Assembly (NCBI RefSeq): GCF_000230715.2
Contig: NC_019792.1
Span: 1,178,001 to 1,242,000, forward strand
Length of the DNA: 64,000 nucleotides
Direction of reading: 5' to 3'
Source: Natronobacterium gregoryi SP2
Lineage (GTDB): Archaea; Halobacteriota; Halobacteria; Halobacteriales; Natrialbaceae
Part shown: positions 29,928 to 37,904 of the stretch, one piece after another
Layout: every line of letters begins with the position of its first letter
Position numbering within the stretch: the first letter of the stretch is position 1
Notes under the pieces: model-generated
Seen by the model: only the letters and a program-made list of their open reading frames with translations
Database searches by the model: none
Told to the model about the DNA's origin: nothing
Made by a program: the position numbers and the translations under genes

Positions 29928-30944
29928 ATGGCACTCGAGGTAGAACGGCTGGGTTCCGTCGCGGAGGCAAACCGGAACCAGTGGAACAACGTGGTCGAAC
30001 AGTCCGAACTGGGGTGTGTCTATCACCGCTACGAGTGGCTGCGGGCGGTCGAGGAAGGGATCGGCCACGAGCCCCACCACCTGCTGGTCTCGAAGAAGGG
30101 CAACCCCGTCGCCGTCTTTCCGAACTTCGTCACGGACCTCGGTCGAGTGAAGCGGCTGAGTTCGATCCGGCCCGGCTACGGCGGCCCCGTCACCATGACC
30201 GACGAGGAGGACGCCCTCGACATGCTGTTAGACGCCGTCGGCGACGTCTGTCGGGGCACCGTCCTCTACAACGAACTCCGAGTCTACGATCAGAACTACG
30301 TCCGCTACAACCACTTCCTCGAGTCGAAGGGATACCAGCCGACGATCCTCTCGTGTCGGTTCACGCTGGACCTGACGCGGGGATGGGACGCGCTCTTTGC
30401 GGAGATGGACAGCGAGCGTCGCCGCGGGATCAGACGCGGCCACGACTACGGGTTCGAGGTCGTCGGCGAGGAGATCACCGAGGACAACTGCGTGGCGTTC
30501 TACGAGGACTACGCAACTGTCGCCGACCGCGTGGGGCTGCCGACCCATCCCCCTGCGTTCTTCCGGGAACTCCCCCGACTTGAGGATCGACTGAAGCTGT
30601 TTACCCTCGAGGTCGACGGCGAAGCCCGCGGCCAGTACATGTATCTCCTCGACGAGGAGCAATCGACGCTGCAACACCTGTTTACGGGCGTTACCGAGGA
30701 TCAGTTCGAGTATCACGCACCCGAACTGCTCCACGAGCACGCGATCAAGTGGGGGATCGATCGGGGGTACGAGACGTACGAACTCCGTGGCTCGCCGCCG
30801 GACTTTCGCAACGGCGTCTTCCGGTTCAAGGAGTACTTCGGTGCCGAAACCATCCCGCTGCTCGTCTACGAACGCGGGCGTCCCGCACCGGCGCTGTCGG
30901 TGCTGAACGTCGGCCGGTCACTCACCCGTCGACTCGAGTCCTGA
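29928..30944 (+). CDS. FemAB-like / GNAT-fold acyltransferase
   Basis: 338 residues matching the FemAB/BioF2-like acetyltransferase superfamily: tandem GNAT-like folds that move aminoacyl or acyl groups to amines. Family-typical stretches are YHRYEWLRAVEE (near residue 31), a central SERRRGIRRGHDYG segment near 163, and YETYELRGSPPDFRNGVFRFKE-like sequence near residues 283-304, corresponding to the FG.YKF end motif. Archaea lack murein, so the acceptor is probably a surface glycan or glycolipid; this is inference from the ATP-grasp neighbour. The last 27 bases overlap the convergent proline dehydrogenase gene. Confidence 0.75.
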   Translation: MALEVERLGSVAEANRNQWNNVVEQSELGCVYHRYEWLRAVEEGIGHEPHHLLVSKKGNPVAVFPNFVTDLGRVKRLSSIRPGYGGPVTMTDEEDALDMLLDAVGDVCRGTVLYNELRVYDQNYVRYNHFLESKGYQPTILSCRFTLDLTRGWDALFAEMDSERRRGIRRGHDYGFEVVGEEITEDNCVAFYEDYATVADRVGLPTHPPAFFRELPRLEDRLKLFTLEVDGEARGQYMYLLDEEQSTLQHLFTGVTEDQFEYHAPELLHEHAIKWGIDRGYETYELRGSPPDFRNGVFRFKEYFGAETIPLLVYERGRPAPALSVLNVGRSLTRRLES

Positions 30945-31838
30945 CTCGCTGACGGGCACCGACACGCCGAGTTCCTCCTCGAACGTCTCCCCGTTGCGAA
31001 GGGGAACGACCGTCTCCGCGACGGCCCGTGCGGTGAACCCGACGTTGCGTTTCGCCCGGTTTATCGCCCACCGCTTCCAGCGGGTGCCGTAGGGAACGAA
31101 CTGCCGGACGTCCCACTCGGCTGCGAGTGTCCGCTGTGCCCGCGGCCTGACGCCCATCAGGAACTGGAGTTCGAGGTCGGTGCCGTCGGCGCGGTCGATC
31201 GCGCACTCGATCATCGCTGGGTCGTGTGAGGCGACGGCGACGGTTCCCTCGACGGTCTCGAACGCCCGTTCGAGGAGTCGCCGGTAGGCGCGATCGACCT
31301 GTGGGTCGGTCGTGTACGCGATCCCTGTCGGCCGGTCGTAGGCCCCGCCTTTCACGAGTCGCAGTGTGCCGGGAACGTCGGCGAGTCGCTCGAGATCGTC
31401 GAGCGTGCGCTCGAGGTCGGCCTGGAGGCAGACGCCGAGTCGAGCGTCTGACGTTCGGGCGAACTCCTCGTAGGCGTCGAGCGTGGCGTCGACAGTCGTG
31501 TGCTCTTCCATATCGAGCCAGACGAAGACATCGTGGACGCCAGCCGCCTCGATGACGTCGGCGAGCAGGTCTCGAAAGAGCGTTTCGTCGCACTCGAGCC
31601 CGAGCTGTGTCGGTTTCACCGAGATCGCAGTCTGGCCGTCGAGGTCGGCCGCGGCGAGGTCTTCGACGAGCAGGCAGTACTCCTCGGCGTCGGCGACGGC
31701 GGTCGCTCGGTCGCCGTGGTGGGAACCCAGTAGGTTGATCATTGGGTCGATACCCAGTTTCGCCTGCCGGCGGGCGTGATCGATCGCCTCGGCCGCGGTT
31801 TTGCCCGCGACGAAGCGGTTCGCGACCGGTGGAAGCAT
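30918..31838 (-). CDS. putA: Proline dehydrogenase family protein
   Basis: FAD-dependent (beta/alpha)8 barrel of 306 residues predicted to oxidise L-proline to pyrroline-5-carboxylate. Typical segments are VKGGAYD near residue 191 and ASHDPAMI near 229, with LQFLMGVRPRAQRTL near 248. Length fits monofunctional archaeal and Gram-positive enzymes, with no P5C dehydrogenase fusion. ATG 31838 (MLPPVANRFVAG) fits relatives better than the ATG at 31877. The 3' end overlaps the FemAB-like gene tail to tail by 27 bases. Confidence 0.85.
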   Translation of the reverse strand: MLPPVANRFVAGKTAAEAIDHARRQAKLGIDPMINLLGSHHGDRATAVADAEEYCLLVEDLAAADLDGQTAISVKPTQLGLECDETLFRDLLADVIEAAGVHDVFVWLDMEEHTTVDATLDAYEEFARTSDARLGVCLQADLERTLDDLERLADVPGTLRLVKGGAYDRPTGIAYTTDPQVDRAYRRLLERAFETVEGTVAVASHDPAMIECAIDRADGTDLELQFLMGVRPRAQRTLAAEWDVRQFVPYGTRWKRWAINRAKRNVGFTARAVAETVVPLRNGETFEEELGVSVPVSESGLESTGE

Positions 31839-31897
31839 ATCTTCCTCTCTGAGGACGACGGGGATAGTTAGTGGCACGTTTCGGCGTCTCGCATCGG

Positions 31898-32092
31898 TTA
31901 CCTGGAACTCTCCAGGAGCAACCCGACGAGTTCGAGATAGAGCACCGTTCCGAGGACCACGACCACCAGCGCGAGCGCGAACGAGACGGTCAGTCGGAGT
32001 CGGTCGCGAGAGCGTTCTTGCGTTCGAACCGACATCGGCCGGACCAGGTCGAAAAGCGTCAGTGCAACCGTCACCGCGGTCGTCATCGTCAT
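31898..32092 (-). CDS. Small single-pass membrane protein, hypothetical
   Basis: 64 residues with one clear C-terminal TM helix (FALALVVVVLGTVLYLELVG) preceded by a basic/acidic stretch (RTQERSRDRLRL), giving a cytoplasmic N-terminus. A weaker hydrophobic segment is at residues 4-16. It lies 60 bases upstream of the proline dehydrogenase start on the same strand and could share its promoter. It is not recognised. The hydrophobic pattern, absence of shadowing by another gene and position make it more likely real than not. Confidence 0.5.
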   Translation of the reverse strand: MTMTTAVTVALTLFDLVRPMSVRTQERSRDRLRLTVSFALALVVVVLGTVLYLELVGLLLESSR

Positions 32093-32265
32093 CGCTCGAT
32101 CACCTGCTGGCAGGAGTCGCGGAACGGTCGGATGCGGTCGGAGGCCGTCTCGACTGGCATACCGACGACGGCAACACCGAAGTACTTGAACGTCAGTCAG
32201 ACACTCGATACCTGAGACTGCGTCAGACGGCAGTATGACAGGTGTCTGTCGCCGATTCTGTTCGG
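32093..32265. other. Spacer between small membrane protein and mgtE pair
   Basis: No gene. Bases 32225-32240 (GACGGCAGTATGA) resemble one end of the ATACTG palindrome seen at 34872-34985, but no matching second arm is found, so it is at most a fragment. Confidence 0.3.
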
Positions 32266-32844
32266 TCAGAACCCGAGCACGAACGCGGAGACGCCGATGA
32301 AGATGACCATCCCGAAGACGTCGACGACGTTAGTGACGATCGGAATCGTCGTGTCGTCGGGGTCGATCCCCATGCGATACGAGCCGTAGGTCGCCGCGAA
32401 ACTGAAGACGATCGCGATGGCGGCGACGGACATCCCGCTGACCAGCGAGATCACAAGGAGTGTCGACAGCGGCAGCGGCGAACCGATGACGATCCCCAGC
32501 GCGTAGGCACCGATTGCAAGCGCGGTGAAGATCGTCGCTGCGAGTGCGAGGATCGCACCGACGTTCGCCCACAGCACCCTGTCGGTCGGGTCGAGTTCCG
32601 TCGTTCCCAGGTGAAACCGCGTCGAGAGCCGCGAAGAGAGGATCGCACCGAGGTTGCCGCCCATGTCGACCATCGTCGGCACCATCACCGCGAGGATTGC
32701 GTACTGCTCTAGCATCTCTTCGGCACCCTCGAGGGTGATCCCGGCCCAGAGGACGATGACAGAGAGGACGATCAGCAACGGGAACATGTTGCCGACGATC
32801 GATTTCCAGTCCCACGTGCCAAGCGAGCCCTGTGGGGCGACCAT
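32266..32844 (-). CDS. MgtE/SLC41-type divalent cation transporter, half-size
   Basis: 192-residue membrane protein made only of the MgtE transmembrane domain (about five TM helices), with no MgtE_N or CBS domain. The ion-path motif reads MVPTMVDMGGNLGAI near residue 53. It pairs with a second half-size MgtE gene 34 bases upstream on the same strand, and the two may form a heteromeric Mg2+ channel or transporter. Cation specificity is inferred from the family. Confidence 0.85.
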   Translation of the reverse strand: MVAPQGSLGTWDWKSIVGNMFPLLIVLSVIVLWAGITLEGAEEMLEQYAILAVMVPTMVDMGGNLGAILSSRLSTRFHLGTTELDPTDRVLWANVGAILALAATIFTALAIGAYALGIVIGSPLPLSTLLVISLVSGMSVAAIAIVFSFAATYGSYRMGIDPDDTTIPIVTNVVDVFGMVIFIGVSAFVLGF

Positions 32845-32878
32845 CAGGCAGTCACCTCCCCGACCGCTGTCCGACCGC

Positions 32879-33448
32879 TCATAGAATCGCCCCCACGAGC
32901 AGGATCGAAAACCACAGAAACGCCATTCCGAAAATGTCCCCGAGGGTCGTGACGATCGGCCCGACGAGGTTGTCCGGATCGAGACCGAATCGGTAGAAGA
33001 AAAAAATCACCAGGAGCAACCCGGCGATCATCACGACGGACGTCAACACTCCGGCGATCAACATGATACCGACGAGTTCGTACAGCGCCGCGGCTTCCCA
33101 TCCAAGCACCAGCAGCGCCAGCCAGGTGACGACGCCGATGACGATCGAGATCCCGATTCCGTTGATAAACGAGGCGAGAACGGCGTTGACGAGTCGTTCG
33201 TTGCGCTCGAATCGCGGCTCGAGCAGCCCCTGGTGAAGACCACTCGAGATGCGGCCGCCGAGTGCGCCGTAGACGTTCCCTCGCGTCGCCAGAAAGACCG
33301 GAACCATCACGAGCAACCCGGGAAACCGCTCGACGCTCTCGAGAATGTCTTCGAGTACTAACCCGGCGAACAGTCCACCACCGAGTGCGATCAGCAGGAC
33401 CGGAAGTGCCTCGCGATAGATCGACCAGAAGTCGCGCCGAACGCTCAT
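32879..33448 (-). CDS. MgtE/SLC41-type divalent cation transporter, half-size
   Basis: 189-residue MgtE transmembrane domain, also without CBS domains. The signature region is MVPVFLATRGNVYGALG near residue 47, diverged from its partner's DMGGN. Five hydrophobic segments are visible. It is the first gene of a two-gene minus-strand unit. GTTTAACAAGG about 30 bases upstream of the ATG is a possible TATA region. The differing ion-path residues in the two halves suggest an asymmetric heterodimer. Confidence 0.85.
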   Translation of the reverse strand: MSVRRDFWSIYREALPVLLIALGGGLFAGLVLEDILESVERFPGLLVMVPVFLATRGNVYGALGGRISSGLHQGLLEPRFERNERLVNAVLASFINGIGISIVIGVVTWLALLVLGWEAAALYELVGIMLIAGVLTSVVMIAGLLLVIFFFYRFGLDPDNLVGPIVTTLGDIFGMAFLWFSILLVGAIL

Positions 33449-33833
33449 ATCCGTTTATCACTCAGTGCCTTGTTAAACGTGTGGGAATGCCGGAACTACT
33501 GTTCCCCCGAAACGGCCACTCCGAAACAACCGCTGTGTTGGTGAACTACCCCACCCTACTCGCTCACCGCTGACGCGGTTTCGCTCCTTGAGGAAGGGGA
33601 CTTACGCCTAATTCCAGCTACACCCAGTGGTAGTAACAAAAGAAAATCTTGATGAGGCCGGTCTAAAAAGTGCGACTGTATGCTGGACACCAACCACAGC
33701 AGTCGTCTCTCGTTCGACGTAGCGATCACCGAGCGTGTTCGCGAACGCCTTTCTACGCTCGGAAAACGACTCTTCGACCGTCTCGACGGGGGTTTCATGG
33801 GCGTCATCCGCTCACACGTACGGGGTGAAGTCT
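33449..33833. other. Gene-poor region between divergent mgtE units
   Basis: About 385 bases. It contains a likely transposon 3' fragment (33535-33640) and a 54-codon plus-strand frame (33680-33844) that I do not recognise and that runs into the start of the next mgtE. An AT-rich stretch (AACAAAAGAAAATCTTGATG, about 33634-33653) may include promoter sequence. Confidence 0.35.
33535..33640 (-). mobile_element. Possible 3' remnant of an IS1341-type (TnpB) transposon
   Basis: On the minus strand the frame ends SPSSRSETASAVSE and stop, then continues as GAGCGAGTAGGGTGGGGTAG and TTCACC. This combination of a Ser/Glu-rich TnpB-like C-terminus, a G-rich hairpin-forming tail and a TTCAC end recalls the right ends and guide-RNA scaffolds of haloarchaeal IS200/IS605-group elements. 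Only about 100 bases survive and no TnpB catalytic region is present. The match is from memory. Confidence 0.35.
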
Positions 33834-34874
33834 ATGGGGGCTGCTAGCGGCCGCGACCTCGAGTTCCACGCGGATCGCGCCGCCGAGATTACCGACGACG
33901 AGTACGTCGCCGTGACCCAGGACACGTTCGTCGGTCCTGCCATCGAGAAGTTTCGTGAATTCGACCCGACAGCGGAGGAAACGACTGTTTACTACCTGTA
34001 CGTCACCGATAACTCGGACCGGCTCGTCGGCGTCATGTCGCTGCGGGAACTGCTCAACGCGCCTGAAGACGACGTCGTCGAAGAGCACATGGTCACCGAC
34101 CTCGTGACGATCGATGGCGACGCAGACCCCGAGTACGCCGCCGACGAGATCGTCGAACGTGATTTCCCCGCGATGCCCGTCGTCGACGACGACGGCGTCC
34201 TCGTCGGTGTCCTCCGGACCGACGATATGATCGAGGTCGTCGAAGAAGAAGCCACCGAGGACATTCTGAAGTCGGCTGGTTTCTCCTTTGCCGACGTCGA
34301 GAAATCCCGGAGTTCGGCGATCCTCGAGTCCTCGATTCCGCGTATCCTCCGGCTGCGACTCCCGTGGCTCATCGTCGCGCTCGCGGGCGGCCTGCTCGCC
34401 GGCGGCGTGATCGAACACCACGAAGAGACCCTCGAGGGCGTCGTTGCACTGGCGTTTTTCGTCCCGGTGATTATGGACATGGGCGGGAACGTCGGCACGC
34501 AGGCGTCGACGATCTTCGTCCGTGGGCTGGCACTCGGTCAGATCGACGACCGCAACGCGGTGCGTCACTTCGCCCGCGAAGGACTGATCGGGCTCCTGAT
34601 CGGACTGATCATCGGTGCCATCGGCGCTGTGGCCGCGTACGTCTGGCAAATCGACGAACCGTACGCGTTCGAACTGGCGACGGTTGTCTTCGTCGGTCTC
34701 GTCGCGGTCTGTGTAGTCGCGTCGGTCGTCGGATACGTGATCCCCTGGCTTATGAACAAGTTGGGCTTCGACCCAGCTGCGGCCTCGGACCCGCTAATCA
34801 CGACCGTCAAAGACGTCACCGCGTTGTTGATTTACTTCGGACTGGCCGCAATCTTGCTCGCGGAGCTCCTGTAA
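33834..34874 (+). CDS. mgtE: MgtE-type magnesium transporter with CBS domains
   Basis: 346 residues: a tandem CBS pair (about residues 20-145; YYLYVTDNSDRLVGVMSL and PAMPVVDDDGVLVGVLRTDD) followed by a five-TM MgtE domain (about 170-346) with FVPVIMDMGGNVGTQAS near residue 203. It lacks the N-terminal MgtE_N superhelical domain of bacterial MgtE. CBS domains would sense Mg2+ or nucleotides to gate the pore. ATG 33834 is chosen because upstream residues are Ser-rich and unrelated. It is divergent from the half-size mgtE pair. The TAA stop is the first codon of a palindromic element. Confidence 0.88.
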   Translation: MGAASGRDLEFHADRAAEITDDEYVAVTQDTFVGPAIEKFREFDPTAEETTVYYLYVTDNSDRLVGVMSLRELLNAPEDDVVEEHMVTDLVTIDGDADPEYAADEIVERDFPAMPVVDDDGVLVGVLRTDDMIEVVEEEATEDILKSAGFSFADVEKSRSSAILESSIPRILRLRLPWLIVALAGGLLAGGVIEHHEETLEGVVALAFFVPVIMDMGGNVGTQASTIFVRGLALGQIDDRNAVRHFAREGLIGLLIGLIIGAIGAVAAYVWQIDEPYAFELATVVFVGLVAVCVVASVVGYVIPWLMNKLGFDPAAASDPLITTVKDVTALLIYFGLAAILLAELL

Positions 34875-34985
34875 TACTGTCGGACAGAAATCAACACGAA
34901 GTCGGTCGCGGATTCGCGGCCGTCGCCACCGGTGACGGCCCCAGCAGAGCGACCGATCGTCACGTCGTTCTGTCCGGCAGTATAA
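34872..34985. repeat. Palindromic element with TAATACTG/TTATACTG ends
   Basis: The left end TAATACTGTCGGACAGAA pairs with the reverse complement of the right end, TTATACTGCCGGACAGAA. The similarity continues to GTCGGTCGC/ATCGGTCGC, giving arms of about 35 bases around a central GCCGTCGCCACCGGTGACGG hairpin. The first TAA is the mgtE stop codon. It is distinct in sequence from the TGATACGG and ACTAGT families, but has the same stop-codon placement. Confidence 0.75.
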
Positions 34986-35148
34986 GCCACACTCTCGGTT
35001 TTCGGTTCGAACGGCAAAGAGCAGGGGTCACCAGACACTCGAACTCGAGGACGCCAGAAGCGACGGGACGAGAGCCAGTCGCTCGGAACGTTTCTGCAGT
35101 GTGGAACTGGCCACCACACTTATTCGTTGTATTCGAGTGACAGTGCAT

Positions 35149-36696
35149 ATGCAGGCACCCGAACCAGGGGAGTCCCTCGCGGATGGGGAGTCGATCGGGA
35201 CTGAGTACACCGCCACAGAACTGGCAGACGAAATCGGATTGACAGCGGAAAACGTTCGGTGGCGAAAGGAGTTCGTCGATTTCACCGCCGAGGACGAGCG
35301 ACGACTCGAGAGCCTGAACGACGTCGTCGACGCGCGTCACGACGACCTCGTCGATGCGTTTCTCGAGCCGCTCACGGGCTACGAACGGACTCGAGAGATC
35401 GTCGATCGGTCGCCACGGACCGAACAACAGCTCGGACAGATCGTCTCCGGCTACCTGCAGACGCTGACCGGTGGCAGCTACGATCGCCGGTACTTCGCCC
35501 ACCGGACGCGGATCGGGCGACTCCACGACCGACTCGAGATGCCGCGTTATTATTTCGGCGGGATGTTCGCGAACCTCAACACGATCTTCTTGGAGGAGAT
35601 CCGCGACGCCACGAAGCGCCAGGTGAAAGCTGCTCTCGAAGAGGACGGAGGAGAACGGACCGAAGAGGCTGTTCTCGAGGCGATCGACGACGGATTTTCC
35701 GATATGGCGGCAGTCGTTCGCGGGACGAATCTCGACATGCAGGTCGTCAACGACACCTACCTCCACTCCTACAGCAAGAGCGTGGAGGCTATCGAGGAGA
35801 AACGACAGGTCGCCGAACGCGTCAGGGAGTCCGTCGAAGACCTGCGGGAGACGACCGACTCCGTCGCCGGTCAGTCGACAGAGATCCAGCAACTCACGGA
35901 CGAACAGACCAGTTCGATAGCAGAGACGGCCGGCGAGGTGTCGGACCTCTCGGCGACTGTCGAGGAGATTGCCTCTACCGCGGAGGAGGTTAGCGCGACG
36001 ACCGAGAAAGCCGAACAGGTTGCGACCGACGCAGCCGGGACCGCCGAGAACGCGATCGAGGAGATGGAGCAGGTCGAAGACGCGACCGAAAACGTCACCG
36101 ACGACGTGCAGGCGCTACGGGAAAGCGTCGACCGGATCGACGAGATCGTCGAGGTGATCAACGACATCGCCGACCAGACGAACCTGCTCGCGCTGAACGC
36201 GTCGATCGAAGCCGCACACGCTGGCAGCGAGGGTGATGGCTTCGCGGTCGTCGCCGACGAGGTCAAGTCCCTCGCCGAAGAGTCACAGCAGGAAGCGTCG
36301 AACATCGAGCGTCGAATTGGTCGTATTCAGGAAGACACCCGAACGACCGTCGAGAGTCTCGAGCAGGCCAACGACGCCGTAGCGGACGCCGTCGGAGACG
36401 TTTCCGAGACCGTCGCTGGACTACAGCAGATCCGCGAGACGGTCGAAGAAGCGAGCGACGGGACTGGCGAAGTCGCCGCAGCGACCGACGATCAGGCTGC
36501 AAGCACCGAAGAGGTTGCGAGCATGATCGACAGCGCACTCGAGCAGGCACGGGCAGTGTCGGATCGGGCTGACGCGATCGACGAGGCGAACGATCGGCAG
36601 TCCGAACAAGTAGAGACGATCGCCGAGGAGGTCGGGGCTCTTATGCAGGTCGGCGACTCGTCCGAGACGGGCAGGGATCGACTTGCGAGGGACTGA
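35149..36696 (+). CDS. hemAT: HemAT-like globin-coupled aerotaxis transducer
   Basis: 515-residue soluble transducer. Residues about 40-190 form a globin-coupled sensor domain in which His126 (RIGRLHDRLEMP) is at the position of the proximal haem ligand. A methyl-accepting coiled coil follows, with tip ADQTNLLALNASIEAA near residue 345 and the VVADEVKSLAEES flank. There is no TM segment, as expected for HemAT, which senses O2 in the cytoplasm. ATG 35149 is preferred over the upstream frame start at 35101. The TGA stop is the first codon of the tandem TGATACGG repeats downstream. Confidence 0.9.
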   Translation: MQAPEPGESLADGESIGTEYTATELADEIGLTAENVRWRKEFVDFTAEDERRLESLNDVVDARHDDLVDAFLEPLTGYERTREIVDRSPRTEQQLGQIVSGYLQTLTGGSYDRRYFAHRTRIGRLHDRLEMPRYYFGGMFANLNTIFLEEIRDATKRQVKAALEEDGGERTEEAVLEAIDDGFSDMAAVVRGTNLDMQVVNDTYLHSYSKSVEAIEEKRQVAERVRESVEDLRETTDSVAGQSTEIQQLTDEQTSSIAETAGEVSDLSATVEEIASTAEEVSATTEKAEQVATDAAGTAENAIEEMEQVEDATENVTDDVQALRESVDRIDEIVEVINDIADQTNLLALNASIEAAHAGSEGDGFAVVADEVKSLAEESQQEASNIERRIGRIQEDTRTTVESLEQANDAVADAVGDVSETVAGLQQIRETVEEASDGTGEVAAATDDQAASTEEVASMIDSALEQARAVSDRADAIDEANDRQSEQVETIAEEVGALMQVGDSSETGRDRLARD

Positions 36697-36937
36697 TACG
36701 GGTTACTGTAACGATTTACCGGCGCAACCGCCGCCCGGGTCGCAGTTGTGCCGAAAATGACTTACAGTAAACCGTATGATACGGTTTGCTGTCCGTCAGT
36801 TCCGGCGGGCCCGCGAGCCCGCCTGCGGTCGCGCCGGGACATCGGTACAGTAGTCCGGGTGAGACCGATTGCTGTTTGCAGTTGCTCGCCAGACGGGGTC
36901 GGCGATCGGCGGGAACTAACTACAGTAACCCGACTCA
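36694..36937. repeat. Three tandem TGATACGG-family elements filling a convergent gap
   Basis: Element 1 is 36694-36779 (TGATACGGGTTACTGT to AAACCGTATGA). Element 2 is 36777-36863 (TGATACGGTTTGCTGT to ACAGTAGTCCGGGTGA), with strong arms GGCGGGCCCGCGAGCCCGCC. Element 3 is about 36861-36937 (GAGACCGATTGCTGT to ACAGTAACCCGACTCA). The leftmost TGA is the hemAT stop and the rightmost TCA, read on the minus strand, is the crcB stop. The three elements exactly occupy the space between two convergent genes. Confidence 0.85.
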
Positions 36938-37339
36938 GACGACGGCGACGACCGCCCACGCGAGTCCGATCGCCGTGAGCGAGACGAGCAGGTTCGCGGC
37001 GGCGTTGCCGACCGCACGCAGTTGCTCTCCGCGTTCGTACAACTGGACGGTTTCGACCGAGAACGACGAGAACGTGGTGAACGAGCCACACGCACCGATA
37101 CCGAGCAGTTGGATTGTCGACTCGTCCGCGCCGGCGAAGATCGCCAGTCCGAAGACGAAACTACCGATCACGTTCACGGCAAGCGTCGGCCACGGGAACC
37201 GCTCGCTCGAGAACTGCAGGTAGACCCAGTGGCGCAACAGCGCGCCGATGGCGCCGCCGGTGCCGACGAGGTGTGCGGGTTCGGGGTCGAGCGTGACCGC
37301 GAGTGCGTCGGCAAGCAGCGGCGGGGCGGCGACGCTCAT
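36935..37339 (-). CDS. crcB: CrcB/Fluc fluoride ion channel
   Basis: 134-residue four-TM Fluc-family channel that exports fluoride. Diagnostic segments are NVIGSFVFGLAI near residue 59 and GSFTTFSSFSVET near 85, which include the conserved Asn and pore-lining Phe residues. The gene overlaps its upstream partner by four bases (ATGA), so both subunits are made together. Fluc channels are dimers; paired genes usually form heterodimers. The stop codon is the end of a palindromic repeat. Confidence 0.95.
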   Translation of the reverse strand: MSVAAPPLLADALAVTLDPEPAHLVGTGGAIGALLRHWVYLQFSSERFPWPTLAVNVIGSFVFGLAIFAGADESTIQLLGIGACGSFTTFSSFSVETVQLYERGEQLRAVGNAAANLLVSLTAIGLAWAVVAVV

Positions 37340-37749
37340 GCCGTCTCACCTCCGGGGGACGATCGCACGCCGGCGGTAACGCGACGCGCGACGGACCGAC
37401 TCGCGATGACGGCCGTAAAGCCGATGCCGTAGTTGGCAGCGACGATGGCGAGTACCAGCATGGGGTCGGCGGCGGTGGCCGTCTGGACTGCGAACGTGCT
37501 GTAGGTCGTCAGCGAGGAGAGAAAGCCAGTCGTGAAGACGATCCGCGATTGTTTCCCGACGAGACCGGCGTACTCGGCCTCGTAGACGAGAAAGCCGAGA
37601 GCGAAGCTTCCGAGGACGTTGACGAGCAACACCGCTGGTACCGCCGCGAACAGCTCCACCGCGAAAAAGCGGAGGTTCGAACCGGCGAACCCGCCGATAG
37701 CGATCAGTGCGAGCGTCTCGAGTCGAACGAGTGGGTGATCGGTTGCCAT
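37336..37749 (-). CDS. crcB: CrcB/Fluc fluoride ion channel, second subunit
   Basis: 137-residue four-TM Fluc-family subunit. NVLGSFALGFLVYE near residue 43 and GFLSSLTTYSTFAVQT near 74 carry the family Asn, Thr and Phe residues. ATG 37749 lies about ten bases after a fluoride riboswitch on the same strand, so this is the first gene of a riboswitch-controlled two-gene unit. The two subunits differ enough for a heterodimeric channel. Confidence 0.95.
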   Translation of the reverse strand: MATDHPLVRLETLALIAIGGFAGSNLRFFAVELFAAVPAVLLVNVLGSFALGFLVYEAEYAGLVGKQSRIVFTTGFLSSLTTYSTFAVQTATAADPMLVLAIVAANYGIGFTAVIASRSVARRVTAGVRSSPGGETA

Positions 37750-37757
37750 AGCTGACT

Positions 37758-37832
37758 GGTAGACAGGGACCGTCAGCCGCCCACGGGTTCGTGCGAGCGC
37801 GGCAGTTGGGTCGGGCGGGCCCCATCGCCCGG
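37758..37832 (-). ncRNA. Fluoride riboswitch (crcB motif)
   Basis: Minus-strand sequence begins GGGCGATGGGGCCCGCCC (37830-37813), continues through AACTGCCGC and closes GGGCGGCTGACGGTCCC and TGTCTACC near 37758. This reproduces the crcB-motif core: the GGCGAUG..CCCGCC stem with the UGAUG-like UGACG segment that forms the pseudoknot and Mg2+/F- site, as in the Thermotoga petrophila aptamer. It ends about ten bases before the crcB start codon, suggesting control of ribosome access or early elongation. A covariance-model search (RF01734) would settle it. Confidence 0.88.
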
Positions 37833-37904
37833 TGGTAGGGGTCGATTCTCACAGGACCGGCATGAGGGTTGTGGAACGGGTGTCGACGGAAGGAAAGACA
37901 CAAG

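Noticed and set aside
33680-33844. 54-codon plus-strand frame just before mgtE
   Set aside because: Not recognised, overlaps the mgtE start in another frame and sits in transposon-like debris. It could be a fragment of an IS gene, but nothing supports a specific call.
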